Assembly: GCA_024709225.1 (NCBI GenBank)
Contig: JANJXC010000073.1
Span: 55,877 to 119,876 of the forward strand
Direction: 5' to 3'
DNA: 64,000 bases
Origin: Gammaproteobacteria bacterium
GTDB taxonomy: Bacteria; Pseudomonadota; Gammaproteobacteria; Thiohalomonadales; Thiohalomonadaceae
Shown here piece by piece: positions 45,331-53,566 of this stretch; position 1 is the stretch's first letter; every line of letters begins with the position of its first letter. A model generated the notes under the pieces. The model saw only the letters and a program-made list of their open reading frames with translations, made no database searches and was not told the DNA's origin. The translations under genes were made by a program, and so were the position numbers.

Positions 45331-47112
45331 TTAGTGACCGGTGGCAGTACCGGCACCGCGGGGGATACGGATATCCTCCACCATGTGCTGGATGTGCTCC
45401 GGCGTCGGCGCGGTCATCTTCGACACGATGACGGCGGCGATGAAGTTCAGCAGCGCGCCCACGGCACCGAAGGAGCCCGGGGAGATGCCGAACAGCCAGT
45501 TGGCGGCGTTGTCGGGCAGGTTGTTGGTGCCGGGGATGAAGAACCAGCCCTTGTACACGAAGATGTATACAACGGTGGTGATCAGACCCACCAGCATGCC
45601 GGTCACGGCGCCCTGACGGTTCATGCTCTTCATGAAGATACCCATCATCAGCACCGGGAACAGCGACGCGGCCGCGATACCGAAGGCCAGGGCCACCACC
45701 TGCGCGGCGAACCCGGGCGGATGCAGGCCGAGGTAACCGGCAACGAGGATGGCGCCGGCCATGGCGATACGCGAGGCCATCAGCTCGTTCTTCTCGCTGA
45801 TATCCTTCACGAACACGCCCTTCAGCAGGTCGTGGGACACGGCGGAGGAGATGGCGAGCAGCAGGCCGGCAGCGGTGGACAGCGCGGCGGCCAGACCACC
45901 GGCAGCGACCAGGGCGATCACCCAGTTCGGCAGCTTGGCGATTTCCGGGTTGGCCAGCACCATGATGTCGGCGTCAACGGTCACCAGCTCGTTGCCGTTC
46001 CAGCCGAACTCAGCCTTGGCCTTCTCGGCAAAGGCGGCGTTCTTGTCGTTGTAGTACTGGATGCGGCCGTCGCCGTTCTTGTCTTCGAACTTCAGCAGAC
46101 CGGTCTTTTCCCAGTTCTGGAACCAGCTCGGACGGTCCTCGTACTTGAGGTTGCCTTCCGGAGCGCCGACCGCAGCGATCTGGGTGGTGTTGGTCAGGTT
46201 CAGACGGGCCATGGCGCCGACGGCGGGAGCGGTGGTGTACAGAATGGCGATGAACACCAGGGCCCAGCCGGCAGAGGCGCGGGCATCACGGACCTTCGGC
46301 ACGGTGAAGAAACGCACGATGACGTGCGGCAGGCCGGCGGTACCGATCATCAGCGACAGGGTCAGCAGCGCCATGTTCAGCGAACCGGTCTGGTTCACGT
46401 AGGTGCCGAAGCCGAGGTCGGTGATGGTCTGGTCCAGCTTCTGCAGCAGGTACATGTCGGAGCCGTCGCCCATGGTGGAGCCCAGGCCCAGCTGCGGCAG
46501 CGGATTGCCGGTCAGCTGCAGGGAGATGAAGATCGCCGGGATGGTGTAGGCGAAGATCAGAACCACGTACTGGGCAATCTGGGTGTAGGTGATACCCTTC
46601 ATGCCGCCCAGCACCGCGTACAGGAACACGGTCGCCATGCCGATGTACAGGCCGGCATCGTAGGAGATCTCCAGGAAGCGGGAGAACGCCACGCCGACGC
46701 CCTTCATCTGGCCGATTACATAGGTGATGGAGGCCACGATCAGGCAGATCACCGCGACGATGCGCGCGGTCTGCGAGTAGTAGCGATCACCGATGAACTC
46801 CGGCACCGTGAACTTGCCGAACTTGCGCAGGTACGGAGCCAGCAGCATGGCCAGCAGCACGTAGCCGCCGGTCCAGCCCATCAGGTAGGCGGAGGCGCCA
46901 TAGCCGTTGAAGGCGATGAGGCCGGCCATGGAGATGAAGGAGGCCGCGGACATCCAGTCGGCGCCGGTGGCCATGCCGTTGGCGATGGGATGCACGCCGC
47001 CGCCGGCGATGTAGAACTCCTTGGTACTGGAGGCACGGGCCCAGAAGGCGATACCGATGTAGACGGCGAAGGTAAAGCCGACTACCAGGTAGGTAATTGT
47101 TTTCAGATCCAT
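45331..47112 (-). CDS. Sodium:solute symporter (VC_2705-like, probable monocarboxylate/acetate)
   Basis: SSS fold, GGVHPIANGMATGADWMSAASFISMAG; adjacent DUF4212-type subunit and acs. Confidence 0.88.
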   Translation of the reverse strand: MDLKTITYLVVGFTFAVYIGIAFWARASSTKEFYIAGGGVHPIANGMATGADWMSAASFISMAGLIAFNGYGASAYLMGWTGGYVLLAMLLAPYLRKFGKFTVPEFIGDRYYSQTARIVAVICLIVASITYVIGQMKGVGVAFSRFLEISYDAGLYIGMATVFLYAVLGGMKGITYTQIAQYVVLIFAYTIPAIFISLQLTGNPLPQLGLGSTMGDGSDMYLLQKLDQTITDLGFGTYVNQTGSLNMALLTLSLMIGTAGLPHVIVRFFTVPKVRDARASAGWALVFIAILYTTAPAVGAMARLNLTNTTQIAAVGAPEGNLKYEDRPSWFQNWEKTGLLKFEDKNGDGRIQYYNDKNAAFAEKAKAEFGWNGNELVTVDADIMVLANPEIAKLPNWVIALVAAGGLAAALSTAAGLLLAISSAVSHDLLKGVFVKDISEKNELMASRIAMAGAILVAGYLGLHPPGFAAQVVALAFGIAAASLFPVLMMGIFMKSMNRQGAVTGMLVGLITTVVYIFVYKGWFFIPGTNNLPDNAANWLFGISPGSFGAVGALLNFIAAVIVSKMTAPTPEHIQHMVEDIRIPRGAGTATGH

Positions 47113-47127
47113 GTAGGAATCCCCCGC

Positions 47128-47388
47128 TTAGTCTTCGTGGACGTCAAACTGACGGTCCAGCTTGTTCATGCGCGATGCATAGAAGAAGATCAGCGCCACG
47201 AAGACGTAGATCGATCCCTGCTGTGCGAACCAGAAGCCGAGCGGGTAGCCGCCGAGGCTGATGTTGTTCAACGGGCCGACGAGCATGATGCTGAGCACAT
47301 ACCCAACGACGAACCAGATGACCAGGCAGAGCATCAAAAGGCGAACATTCGCCTTCCAGTACTCCGCCGCTTTCTCATTTAACGACAT
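47128..47388 (-). CDS. DUF4212-type small membrane subunit
   Basis: EYWKANVRLLMLCLVIWFVVGYVLSIMLVGPLNNISLGGYPLGFWFAQQGSIYVFVALIFFYA. Confidence 0.88.
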   Translation of the reverse strand: MSLNEKAAEYWKANVRLLMLCLVIWFVVGYVLSIMLVGPLNNISLGGYPLGFWFAQQGSIYVFVALIFFYASRMNKLDRQFDVHED

Positions 47389-47468
47389 GGTTGCTTCCTC
47401 CTCGTTGTGAATGAATCACAGTGGTTGCTGCTTTACGCCACCGTCCCCAGCTTGGACGGCAGTTGTTT

Positions 47469-49433
47469 CTAAAGCTGATACTCCAGGGCAAGCTTGGACT
47501 GCAGTTTGCGCGCCTGGCGAAACGCCTCCTTCAGGATGCGTCGATCCAGTTCGTTCAAGGTATCCGGATCGACGTGGTTGGACAGCGGCTGTCCCTGCTC
47601 TGACTGTCGCCGGTGTACGCGTACACGCAGCAGCTGGATGAAGTGATAGGACTCGGCCCAGGCCTCCACATCGGCCGGATTGAGTGCCTTGGCGGCAGCG
47701 GCGGCGCGCAGCCGCTCGACGGTGTTGGTGGCGGCGATGCCGTGGGCAATGGCGGTGATGCGTGCGGCATCCACGAACGGTGCCAGACCGTGCAGTTTGA
47801 GATCGATGCTGTGCGGGTGCTTGCCGCCGCTGGATACCTTGAAGTCGCCGAACAGTCCCAGCGGCGGACGGTTACGCAGGGCGTTCTCCGCCATCTGGCG
47901 GCGGAAGCGGCTGTTGGGTTCGACGCGCTTGAGCATCCACACGCGCAGTTCCTCCACCGGCGCCGGCTCGCCGTAGAGCGAACGGAAATCGAAATAGATG
48001 GAGGCGTTGAGCAGGTGCTGCGGGGTGCCCTGATCGATCCAGCGGCTGAAGCGGTTCTGCCACTCCTCCATGCTCAGGCAGCACTCCGGGTTGCTGGCCA
48101 TGATGTTGCCCGGGCAGAGCGGGAAGCCGACCATCGCCAGGGCGTCGTTGATGCGCTTGGCGATGGGCAGCAGTTCGGCGCGTACCTCGTCGGTAGTCTT
48201 GCTGGCCGGGGTGCGGAACAGGATGCCGTTGTCCTGATCGGTCTTCAGGGTCTGCTCGCTGCGGCCCTCGCTGCCGAAGGCAAGCCAGGTGAAGTCCACC
48301 GTCGGCTTGCCGGTCTCGGTGAGCACCAGGGTGATGGCGCGCTGGGTGAGGCTGTCGTTGAGGGTGGTGATGATCTCGGTGATCTGATCCACCGAGGCGC
48401 CCTGGGCCAGCATCTGTTCCACCAGGCGGTGCACGTTGCTGCCCAGCTGGGCCAGTTGCTCGATGCTGTCGGCGCGGGCGATGGAGCGCGACAGGTTGAC
48501 CAGGCCGATGCGCTGCAGCGAGAACAGGTCGCGCTCCGACACCACGCCGGCCAGTTTGCCGTCCTTGACCACGCAGATGTGACCGAAGCCGTGCTGCGCC
48601 ATCAGCAGCGCCGCCTCGTAGGCGCGCGCCTGCGGCGGCAGCGACAGCGGCGCGGGGCTCATCAGCTCTGCCATCGGCGTGGTCGGGCTGCGCTGCGGCA
48701 GCGCCACGCGCGACAGCACGTCGTGCAGGGTGAACATGCCGATGGGGGCCTGGGCGGGGTCGGTGACCACGATGCTGCCGATGTGCTCGCGATCCATGAT
48801 CGCCAGCGCCTCGCCTACCGGGGTGGTGGCGGTGCAGCTGATGGGGGCGCGCTGGATCAGGCTCTGCAGCGGCGAGCTGAGCGAGGTGTCTTCGGAGACG
48901 CGGGTGGCCGAGTTGGCCTGCACCGTGCGCAGGGCGTTGTCCAGCAGGTTGGCCAAGCGGCGGGTGCAGAAGTCGTGGAATACCGGGCTCTGACTGAACA
49001 GCTTGTCGAAGTCCTCCCGCTCCAGCTCGAAGCAGAAGGTGTCCTCCACCGCGCGGTTGATGGTGCGTACCGGGCGGCGCGAGAGCAGGGCGCCGATGGG
49101 GAAGCTTTCGCCGGTCACCAGTTCCCAGGCGCCTTCGTCGTCGGGCTCGTCCTTGCCCAGCTCGCCGCGGATGCGGCCCTGCTTGATAATAAAAAAGCGG
49201 CTGGCCGGACCGTCCTCGGGACGGGTGACGGCTTCACCGCGGGCGTAAAAACCGAGTTTCAGGCGCTTGGCCAGATAGTCCAGATGCGCCGGCGCCATCT
49301 GGTCGAACGGCGCATGCTGCCGCAGGAAGTCCAGGATGGGGGCTAGGGGCTGATGGGTGGCTATCTGGTTCAACGCTGTCCTTCCACGTGCGCACGTGAG
49401 ATTTGGCGAATCAGATAGCAATCGCCGTACCAT
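47469..49433 (-). CDS. Second cNMP-binding/CBS/DUF294 protein
   Basis: FDQMAPAHLDYLAKRL N-terminus; CBS pair; FGSEGRSEQTLKTDQDNGILF; start may be downstream of 49433. Confidence 0.86.
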   Translation of the reverse strand: MVRRLLSDSPNLTCARGRTALNQIATHQPLAPILDFLRQHAPFDQMAPAHLDYLAKRLKLGFYARGEAVTRPEDGPASRFFIIKQGRIRGELGKDEPDDEGAWELVTGESFPIGALLSRRPVRTINRAVEDTFCFELEREDFDKLFSQSPVFHDFCTRRLANLLDNALRTVQANSATRVSEDTSLSSPLQSLIQRAPISCTATTPVGEALAIMDREHIGSIVVTDPAQAPIGMFTLHDVLSRVALPQRSPTTPMAELMSPAPLSLPPQARAYEAALLMAQHGFGHICVVKDGKLAGVVSERDLFSLQRIGLVNLSRSIARADSIEQLAQLGSNVHRLVEQMLAQGASVDQITEIITTLNDSLTQRAITLVLTETGKPTVDFTWLAFGSEGRSEQTLKTDQDNGILFRTPASKTTDEVRAELLPIAKRINDALAMVGFPLCPGNIMASNPECCLSMEEWQNRFSRWIDQGTPQHLLNASIYFDFRSLYGEPAPVEELRVWMLKRVEPNSRFRRQMAENALRNRPPLGLFGDFKVSSGGKHPHSIDLKLHGLAPFVDAARITAIAHGIAATNTVERLRAAAAAKALNPADVEAWAESYHFIQLLRVRVHRRQSEQGQPLSNHVDPDTLNELDRRILKEAFRQARKLQSKLALEYQL

Positions 49434-49493
49434 GATTTGTTCCCTTGCTTTACAAGGAGTTACAAAAAATGCGCGCGCGAAGTGTGGGTAAGT

Positions 49494-49531
49494 GTTACGG
49501 GGTGTAACGGGGGAGTGTTACGGAAGGTAAC
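49494..49531. promoter_or_regulatory. Two GTTAC-N5-GTAAC palindromes upstream of the second DUF294 gene
   Basis: GTTACGGGGTGTAAC (49494-49508) and TGTTACGGAAGGTAACA (49516-49532). Confidence 0.6.
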
Positions 49532-49540
49532 AGAAAGGCG

Positions 49541-49605
49541 GTTTCAAGTTACAAGTGGTAAGTTGCAAGAAAAGGCAGTTTCAAGTTTCAAGTTGCAAGT
49601 TACAA
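49541..49605. repeat. Heptamer locus E-left: two 4-unit arrays of GTTNCAA-type repeats separated by 9 nt
   Basis: GTTTCAA GTTACAA GTGGTAA GTTGCAA / gaaaaggca / GTTTCAA GTTTCAA GTTGCAA GTTACAA. Confidence 0.9.
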
Positions 49606-49628
49606 GATAAAGACAAACACTCTTGTCA

Positions 49629-49768
49629 TCCTTAGTCCTTAGTCCTTAGTCCTTAGTCCTTAGTCCTTAGTCCTTAGTCCTTAGTCCCTAGTCCCTAGTC
49701 CCTAGTCCCTAGTCCCTAGTCCCTAGTCCCTAGTCCCTAGTCCCTAGTCCCTAGTCCCTAGTCCCTAG
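49629..49768. repeat. Heptamer locus E-right: (TCCTTAG)8(TCCCTAG)12
   Basis: 20 consecutive 7-bp units read directly; overlaps the stop codon of the PilZ gene. Confidence 0.98.
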
Positions 49769-50517
49769 TCCCTGCTTCTCCTCCGTTCCAGCTCGATGCG
49801 GTGGATGTAGCGCAGGATGGCGGCGTTGCTGCGGGAGTCCAGTTGCAGCAGGCGGCAGCCAACACGGTAGACCGGTTCGCCGTGCTCGCTGCCGACCTGG
49901 TAGCGGTTGCGGATCTCGACGTCGGCGTGGATCACGCCCTCCTCGGGAAGCTCGATGCGGCAGTTGGGAACCACGGTGCCCGCGTCCCAGCCGCACTGCC
50001 GTCCCTCCGGCGGCTCGATGATGCCGACGCCGCCGACGCTGATGTCGACGATATGGGCGTGGATCATGCTGCCGTCAACGCCGACCAGACTGAGGTTGAG
50101 GTGACGGCCGATGGGAGGGGCGAGGCGGTAGTACTCGCGCCGCTGGATGCGGATGATGGAGGCGGGCAGGGGAACGACGAAGACCGGCGCGCCCTGATAG
50201 GTACCCTTTTGCAGCGTCTTGCTGTCGAACTGGACACGCACCTGGTTGTGGCGGGTGACGAACAGGGCGTGGCGGGCATCGAGCAGGCGCTGGTTGAGCG
50301 TATCGTCCGGGCCGTAATCAAGCACCAGGCGGTTGTTTTCATCGTCCAGGCGCAGGGCCGAGGTAAGGATAAAGTCGCGGCCCTCGTTGAAGTAGACGGT
50401 GATCAGCTGCAGGGTGCGGGTGAGGTCGTTGAGCACGCGCACGATCTCCGCACGGGAGTCCACCCGAAAACGTTCCAGATCAGCAACTCCGTCGCTGTGC
50501 ATGTCATCGGCGCTCAT
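49765..50517 (-). CDS. PilZ-domain flagellar-brake-like protein
   Basis: YcgR-like N-domain and PilZ: RREYYRLAPPIGRHLNLSLVG...HIVDISVGGVGII. Confidence 0.82.
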   Translation of the reverse strand: MSADDMHSDGVADLERFRVDSRAEIVRVLNDLTRTLQLITVYFNEGRDFILTSALRLDDENNRLVLDYGPDDTLNQRLLDARHALFVTRHNQVRVQFDSKTLQKGTYQGAPVFVVPLPASIIRIQRREYYRLAPPIGRHLNLSLVGVDGSMIHAHIVDISVGGVGIIEPPEGRQCGWDAGTVVPNCRIELPEEGVIHADVEIRNRYQVGSEHGEPVYRVGCRLLQLDSRSNAAILRYIHRIELERRRSRD

Positions 50518-50635
50518 AGGCTTGCGTGCTCGTTAAGTGTAGCAGTCCAGTTTTCGGGAGGCGGGGCGGTACACCCCGACGGGCGCATGCGCAGCGCGGC
50601 GTTCGGGTCATCGGTGCCTTCTGCCGCTGTGCTGA

Positions 50636-51400
50636 TTATCCCCTGTTTTGCAGGGCCTTTTGTTCAATCTGTACCCGATGGATGTAGCGCTGGATAACGG
50701 CGTTCTTGTCCAGCGGCAGACCGGCAAAGGCGCAGCCGATGCGGCGTACCTGATTGCCATCGTTCTGCGCCTGCAGAAAGCTGTTGCGCACCACCAGGTC
50801 CAGTACCAGGGTGCCGGTTTCCGGCAGCACGATGCGACAGCCCGCCAACAGCGTGCCCACCTCGGGGTTGAAGCGCCGCTGCGGGTCGACCAGGCCGGCA
50901 CCGCCGCAGCTGATGTCGGCCACATGCAACACCATTTCGCTCCCGTCCGGCTGCGGGACATAGCATTTGACGGCATTGACGATCGGCAGGGCGACACGGA
51001 AGAATTCGCGCCGCTGCTGGCGGAACAGGCTCTCCGGCAGGGAAGCGGCCAGGGCCTGACGGTCCTGGTATTTGGCGCGCTGCAGGATATTGCAGCCGAA
51101 CTTGATGTTGATGTTGTCGTGCTTGGTGACGCAGACCGCGCGGCCGTATTCCAGCAGGCGCTGATTCAGCTTCTCGTCGGCGCCGTAGTCCAGCACCAGC
51201 AGGTTGCGCTCGGGCATGACCGCGAGCACGGCGGTGAGAATGTACTCGTGGCCCTGGTTGAAATAGGCGGTGAGGATGTCCGGGCGCTTGCCCAGATCGA
51301 CCAGCACGTTGGCGATAGCCGCCTTCGACGTCAGCAGGAAGCGCTCGTCATCACCGCCATCGAACAGCTCGGTCTTTTTGTTTTCGGCCTCGTCTGCCAT
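50636..51400 (-). CDS. PilZ-domain protein, paralogue of the preceding gene
   Basis: RREFFRVALPIVNAVKCYV...HVADISCGGAGLVDPQ; same layout as 49765-50517. Confidence 0.82.
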   Translation of the reverse strand: MADEAENKKTELFDGGDDERFLLTSKAAIANVLVDLGKRPDILTAYFNQGHEYILTAVLAVMPERNLLVLDYGADEKLNQRLLEYGRAVCVTKHDNINIKFGCNILQRAKYQDRQALAASLPESLFRQQRREFFRVALPIVNAVKCYVPQPDGSEMVLHVADISCGGAGLVDPQRRFNPEVGTLLAGCRIVLPETGTLVLDLVVRNSFLQAQNDGNQVRRIGCAFAGLPLDKNAVIQRYIHRVQIEQKALQNRG

Positions 51401-51570
51401 TTCGCTGAAAGAGTGTCCCGTCCCCGAGGGATGCCGTTCCCGGCAATTATTATTGGTGAGCTATCGGCCGTGGTGCCGCAAACTTGCGCATTCTACCCAC
51501 ATTGGGCGGTTTGTGCAGGGTGTCTGCGGGTGCGGGGCATACCCCGCCAGGGGTAACCCGCCGCTGGCGA

Positions 51571-52008
51571 TCAGGCAAACAGCCGCTGCCACCAGCGCCG
51601 GCGGCTGGCGGTGGGCTGCATCGCCGCCAGGCCCGGCGGGGCCAGGCGCGACAGCACCCAGCCGGGCAGCGGCGGCGGGTTATTGCCGGACGAGCCGCAG
51701 GAACTGCCCAGATTGTGCGGGTCGTAGATCTTCACCATGGCGGGATGTTCCATGTCGTCGGCATAGACGATGCCGCAGTAATCCTCGTCATGATCGCGGC
51801 GCAGCAGGGCGTCGATTTCGCTGAGGAAGGTGGTGAACTGGGCGCGGCTCACCGGTGCCGCGGGCGGCTCTTCACCGACCGCGTAGACATACCAGCCGTC
51901 GTCGGCCTGCGCGCGCAGCGTCTGCCACAGCCGGTCCAGGTCCTCCCAGCGCAGGGCGCTGGCGAAGAAGCCGCGGAAGGCGGTCAGATAGGGATCGGTG
52001 TGTTCCAA
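51571..52008 (-). CDS. Conserved hypothetical protein
   Basis: EHTDPYLTAFRGFFASALRWEDLDRLWQTLRA; the ORF start at 52041 lies in the heptamer array, so a TTG at 52008 is preferred. Confidence 0.6.
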   Translation of the reverse strand: MEHTDPYLTAFRGFFASALRWEDLDRLWQTLRAQADDGWYVYAVGEEPPAAPVSRAQFTTFLSEIDALLRRDHDEDYCGIVYADDMEHPAMVKIYDPHNLGSSCGSSGNNPPPLPGWVLSRLAPPGLAAMQPTASRRRWWQRLFA

Positions 52009-52029
52009 AGTCGAAGTCCTTACAAATAA

Positions 52030-52122
52030 TTCAAAATTCAAAATTTAAGGTTCAAGGTTCAAGGTTCAAGAGCGAGTCAGCCTAAAATTTGCCGTCATTA
52101 ATCTTGAATTTTGAATCTTGAA
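52030..52122. repeat. Heptamer locus B: inverted arrays (TTCAARR)x6, 30-nt core, (TYTTGAA)x3
   Basis: TTCAAAA TTCAAAA TTTAAGG TTCAAGG TTCAAGG TTCAAGA (52030-52071); TCTTGAA TTTTGAA TCTTGAA (52102-52122). Confidence 0.93.
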
Positions 52123-53466
52123 TTAGGTTTTCAATCTCGGCAGGCCCAGCTTCTGGCGCCGCTCCCACAGGGTCTTACGGCTGATGCCGAGATGGCGCGC
52201 CAGGTCGGTTTCCGTCATCTGCCCCTCATTCTCACGCACGAAGCGGCGGAAGTAGTCATCCAGGGACAGGGCTTCATCGCTGCCGACGGTTGCGGGGCTA
52301 TCCTGCCCGTTGCCGGGTGGGTTGTCGATAGCCAGCAGCTGCGCGGTGATCTGTGGCCCGTCGGCGAGAATAACCGCACGCTCGATGACGTTTTCCAGTT
52401 CACGCACGTTGCCGGGCCAGCTGTGATGCAGCAGGCGCTCCATGGCCTCCGCCGTGAAGGTCATGGGCGGGCGGTTGAGGCGCTGGCGGGTCTTGTCCAG
52501 CAGCACCTCGGCCAGCTGGCGGATATCCTCGCCGCGCTCACGCAGCGGGGCGAGACGGATCTCCATCACATGCAGTCGATAGTACAGGTCGCCGCGAAAG
52601 GTGCCGTCGTTGACGCATTGCTGCAGGTCGCGGTGGGTGGCGGCGATGAGGCGCACGTTGACCTTGCGTGATTGGGTGGAGCCGACGCGGCGGATCTCGC
52701 CCTCCTGGATCACGCGCAGCAGCCGCGCCTGTGCCTCCAGCGGCAGCTCACCGATTTCATCCAGGAACAGGGTGCCGCCGTCGGCCGCCTCGACCAGGCC
52801 GCGGTGGGTGCCCACCGCGCCGGTGAAGGCGCCTTTCTCGTGGCCGAACAGTTCCGACTCGATGAGTCCGGCGGGAATGGCGGCGCAGTTGACGGCGATG
52901 ATCGGTGCGTCGCGGCGCATGCTTTGTTCGTGCACTGCACGCGCCACCAGCTCCTTGCCGGTGCCCGATTCGCCCAGGATCAGCACCGTGGTATCGGTAG
53001 GCGCCACCTTGCGGATGCGCTCGAACACCTCCTGCATGGCTGGGCAGCAGCCGATCATGCCGCCGGCGGGGTAGGCGCGTGAGATGTCCTGCTTGAGCAC
53101 GGCATTCTGTCGCTCCAGCGTGCTCTGCTTGAGGATGCGCTCCACGGTGAGCAGCATCTCGTCGTGATCGAAGGGTTTGGCGATGTAGTCCACCGCGCCC
53201 ATCTGCATCGACTCCACCGCCGAGCGTACGCTGGCATAGCTGGTCATCACCAGCACCGGTACACCCTGTGCCTTGTGTATGACCGCCGTGCCCGGTTCGC
53301 CCGGCAGGCGCAGGTCGGTGATGATCAGGTCGAAGTCGGGCAGGGCGTGCTGTTCCGCTTCGGCCACCGAACCGGCCTCGGTCACGTGATAGCCGGCACG
53401 CTGCAACAGGCGGCGCAGCGAGGCGCGGATCACGGCTTCGTCTTCGATGATAAGAATCTGACTCAT
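52123..53466 (-). CDS. Sigma54-dependent NtrC-family response regulator
   Basis: REC IITDLRLPG; GESGTGKELVARAVH; GAFTGA loop; Fis-type HTH C-terminus. Confidence 0.93.
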   Translation of the reverse strand: MSQILIIEDEAVIRASLRRLLQRAGYHVTEAGSVAEAEQHALPDFDLIITDLRLPGEPGTAVIHKAQGVPVLVMTSYASVRSAVESMQMGAVDYIAKPFDHDEMLLTVERILKQSTLERQNAVLKQDISRAYPAGGMIGCCPAMQEVFERIRKVAPTDTTVLILGESGTGKELVARAVHEQSMRRDAPIIAVNCAAIPAGLIESELFGHEKGAFTGAVGTHRGLVEAADGGTLFLDEIGELPLEAQARLLRVIQEGEIRRVGSTQSRKVNVRLIAATHRDLQQCVNDGTFRGDLYYRLHVMEIRLAPLRERGEDIRQLAEVLLDKTRQRLNRPPMTFTAEAMERLLHHSWPGNVRELENVIERAVILADGPQITAQLLAIDNPPGNGQDSPATVGSDEALSLDDYFRRFVRENEGQMTETDLARHLGISRKTLWERRQKLGLPRLKT

Positions 53467-53477
53467 GGCTTTGCCTG

Positions 53478-53549
53478 GTAGGAGCGAATCGTATTCGCGA
53501 CCGATATGCCTCTGCCCGGCGCGGTATCGCGGACACGGTCCGCTCCTAC
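53478..53549. repeat. BIME between response regulator and kinase genes
   Basis: GTAGGAGCGAATCGTATTCGCGA...GCGGACACGGTCCGCTCCTAC. Confidence 0.9.
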
Positions 53550-53566
53550 GGGTGCATGTCGTTCGT

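Noticed and set aside
49629-49768. Telomere-like repeat implying a linear replicon end
   Set aside because: TAGGGAC resembles telomeric repeats by composition, but the locus is internal with continuous flanking genes.
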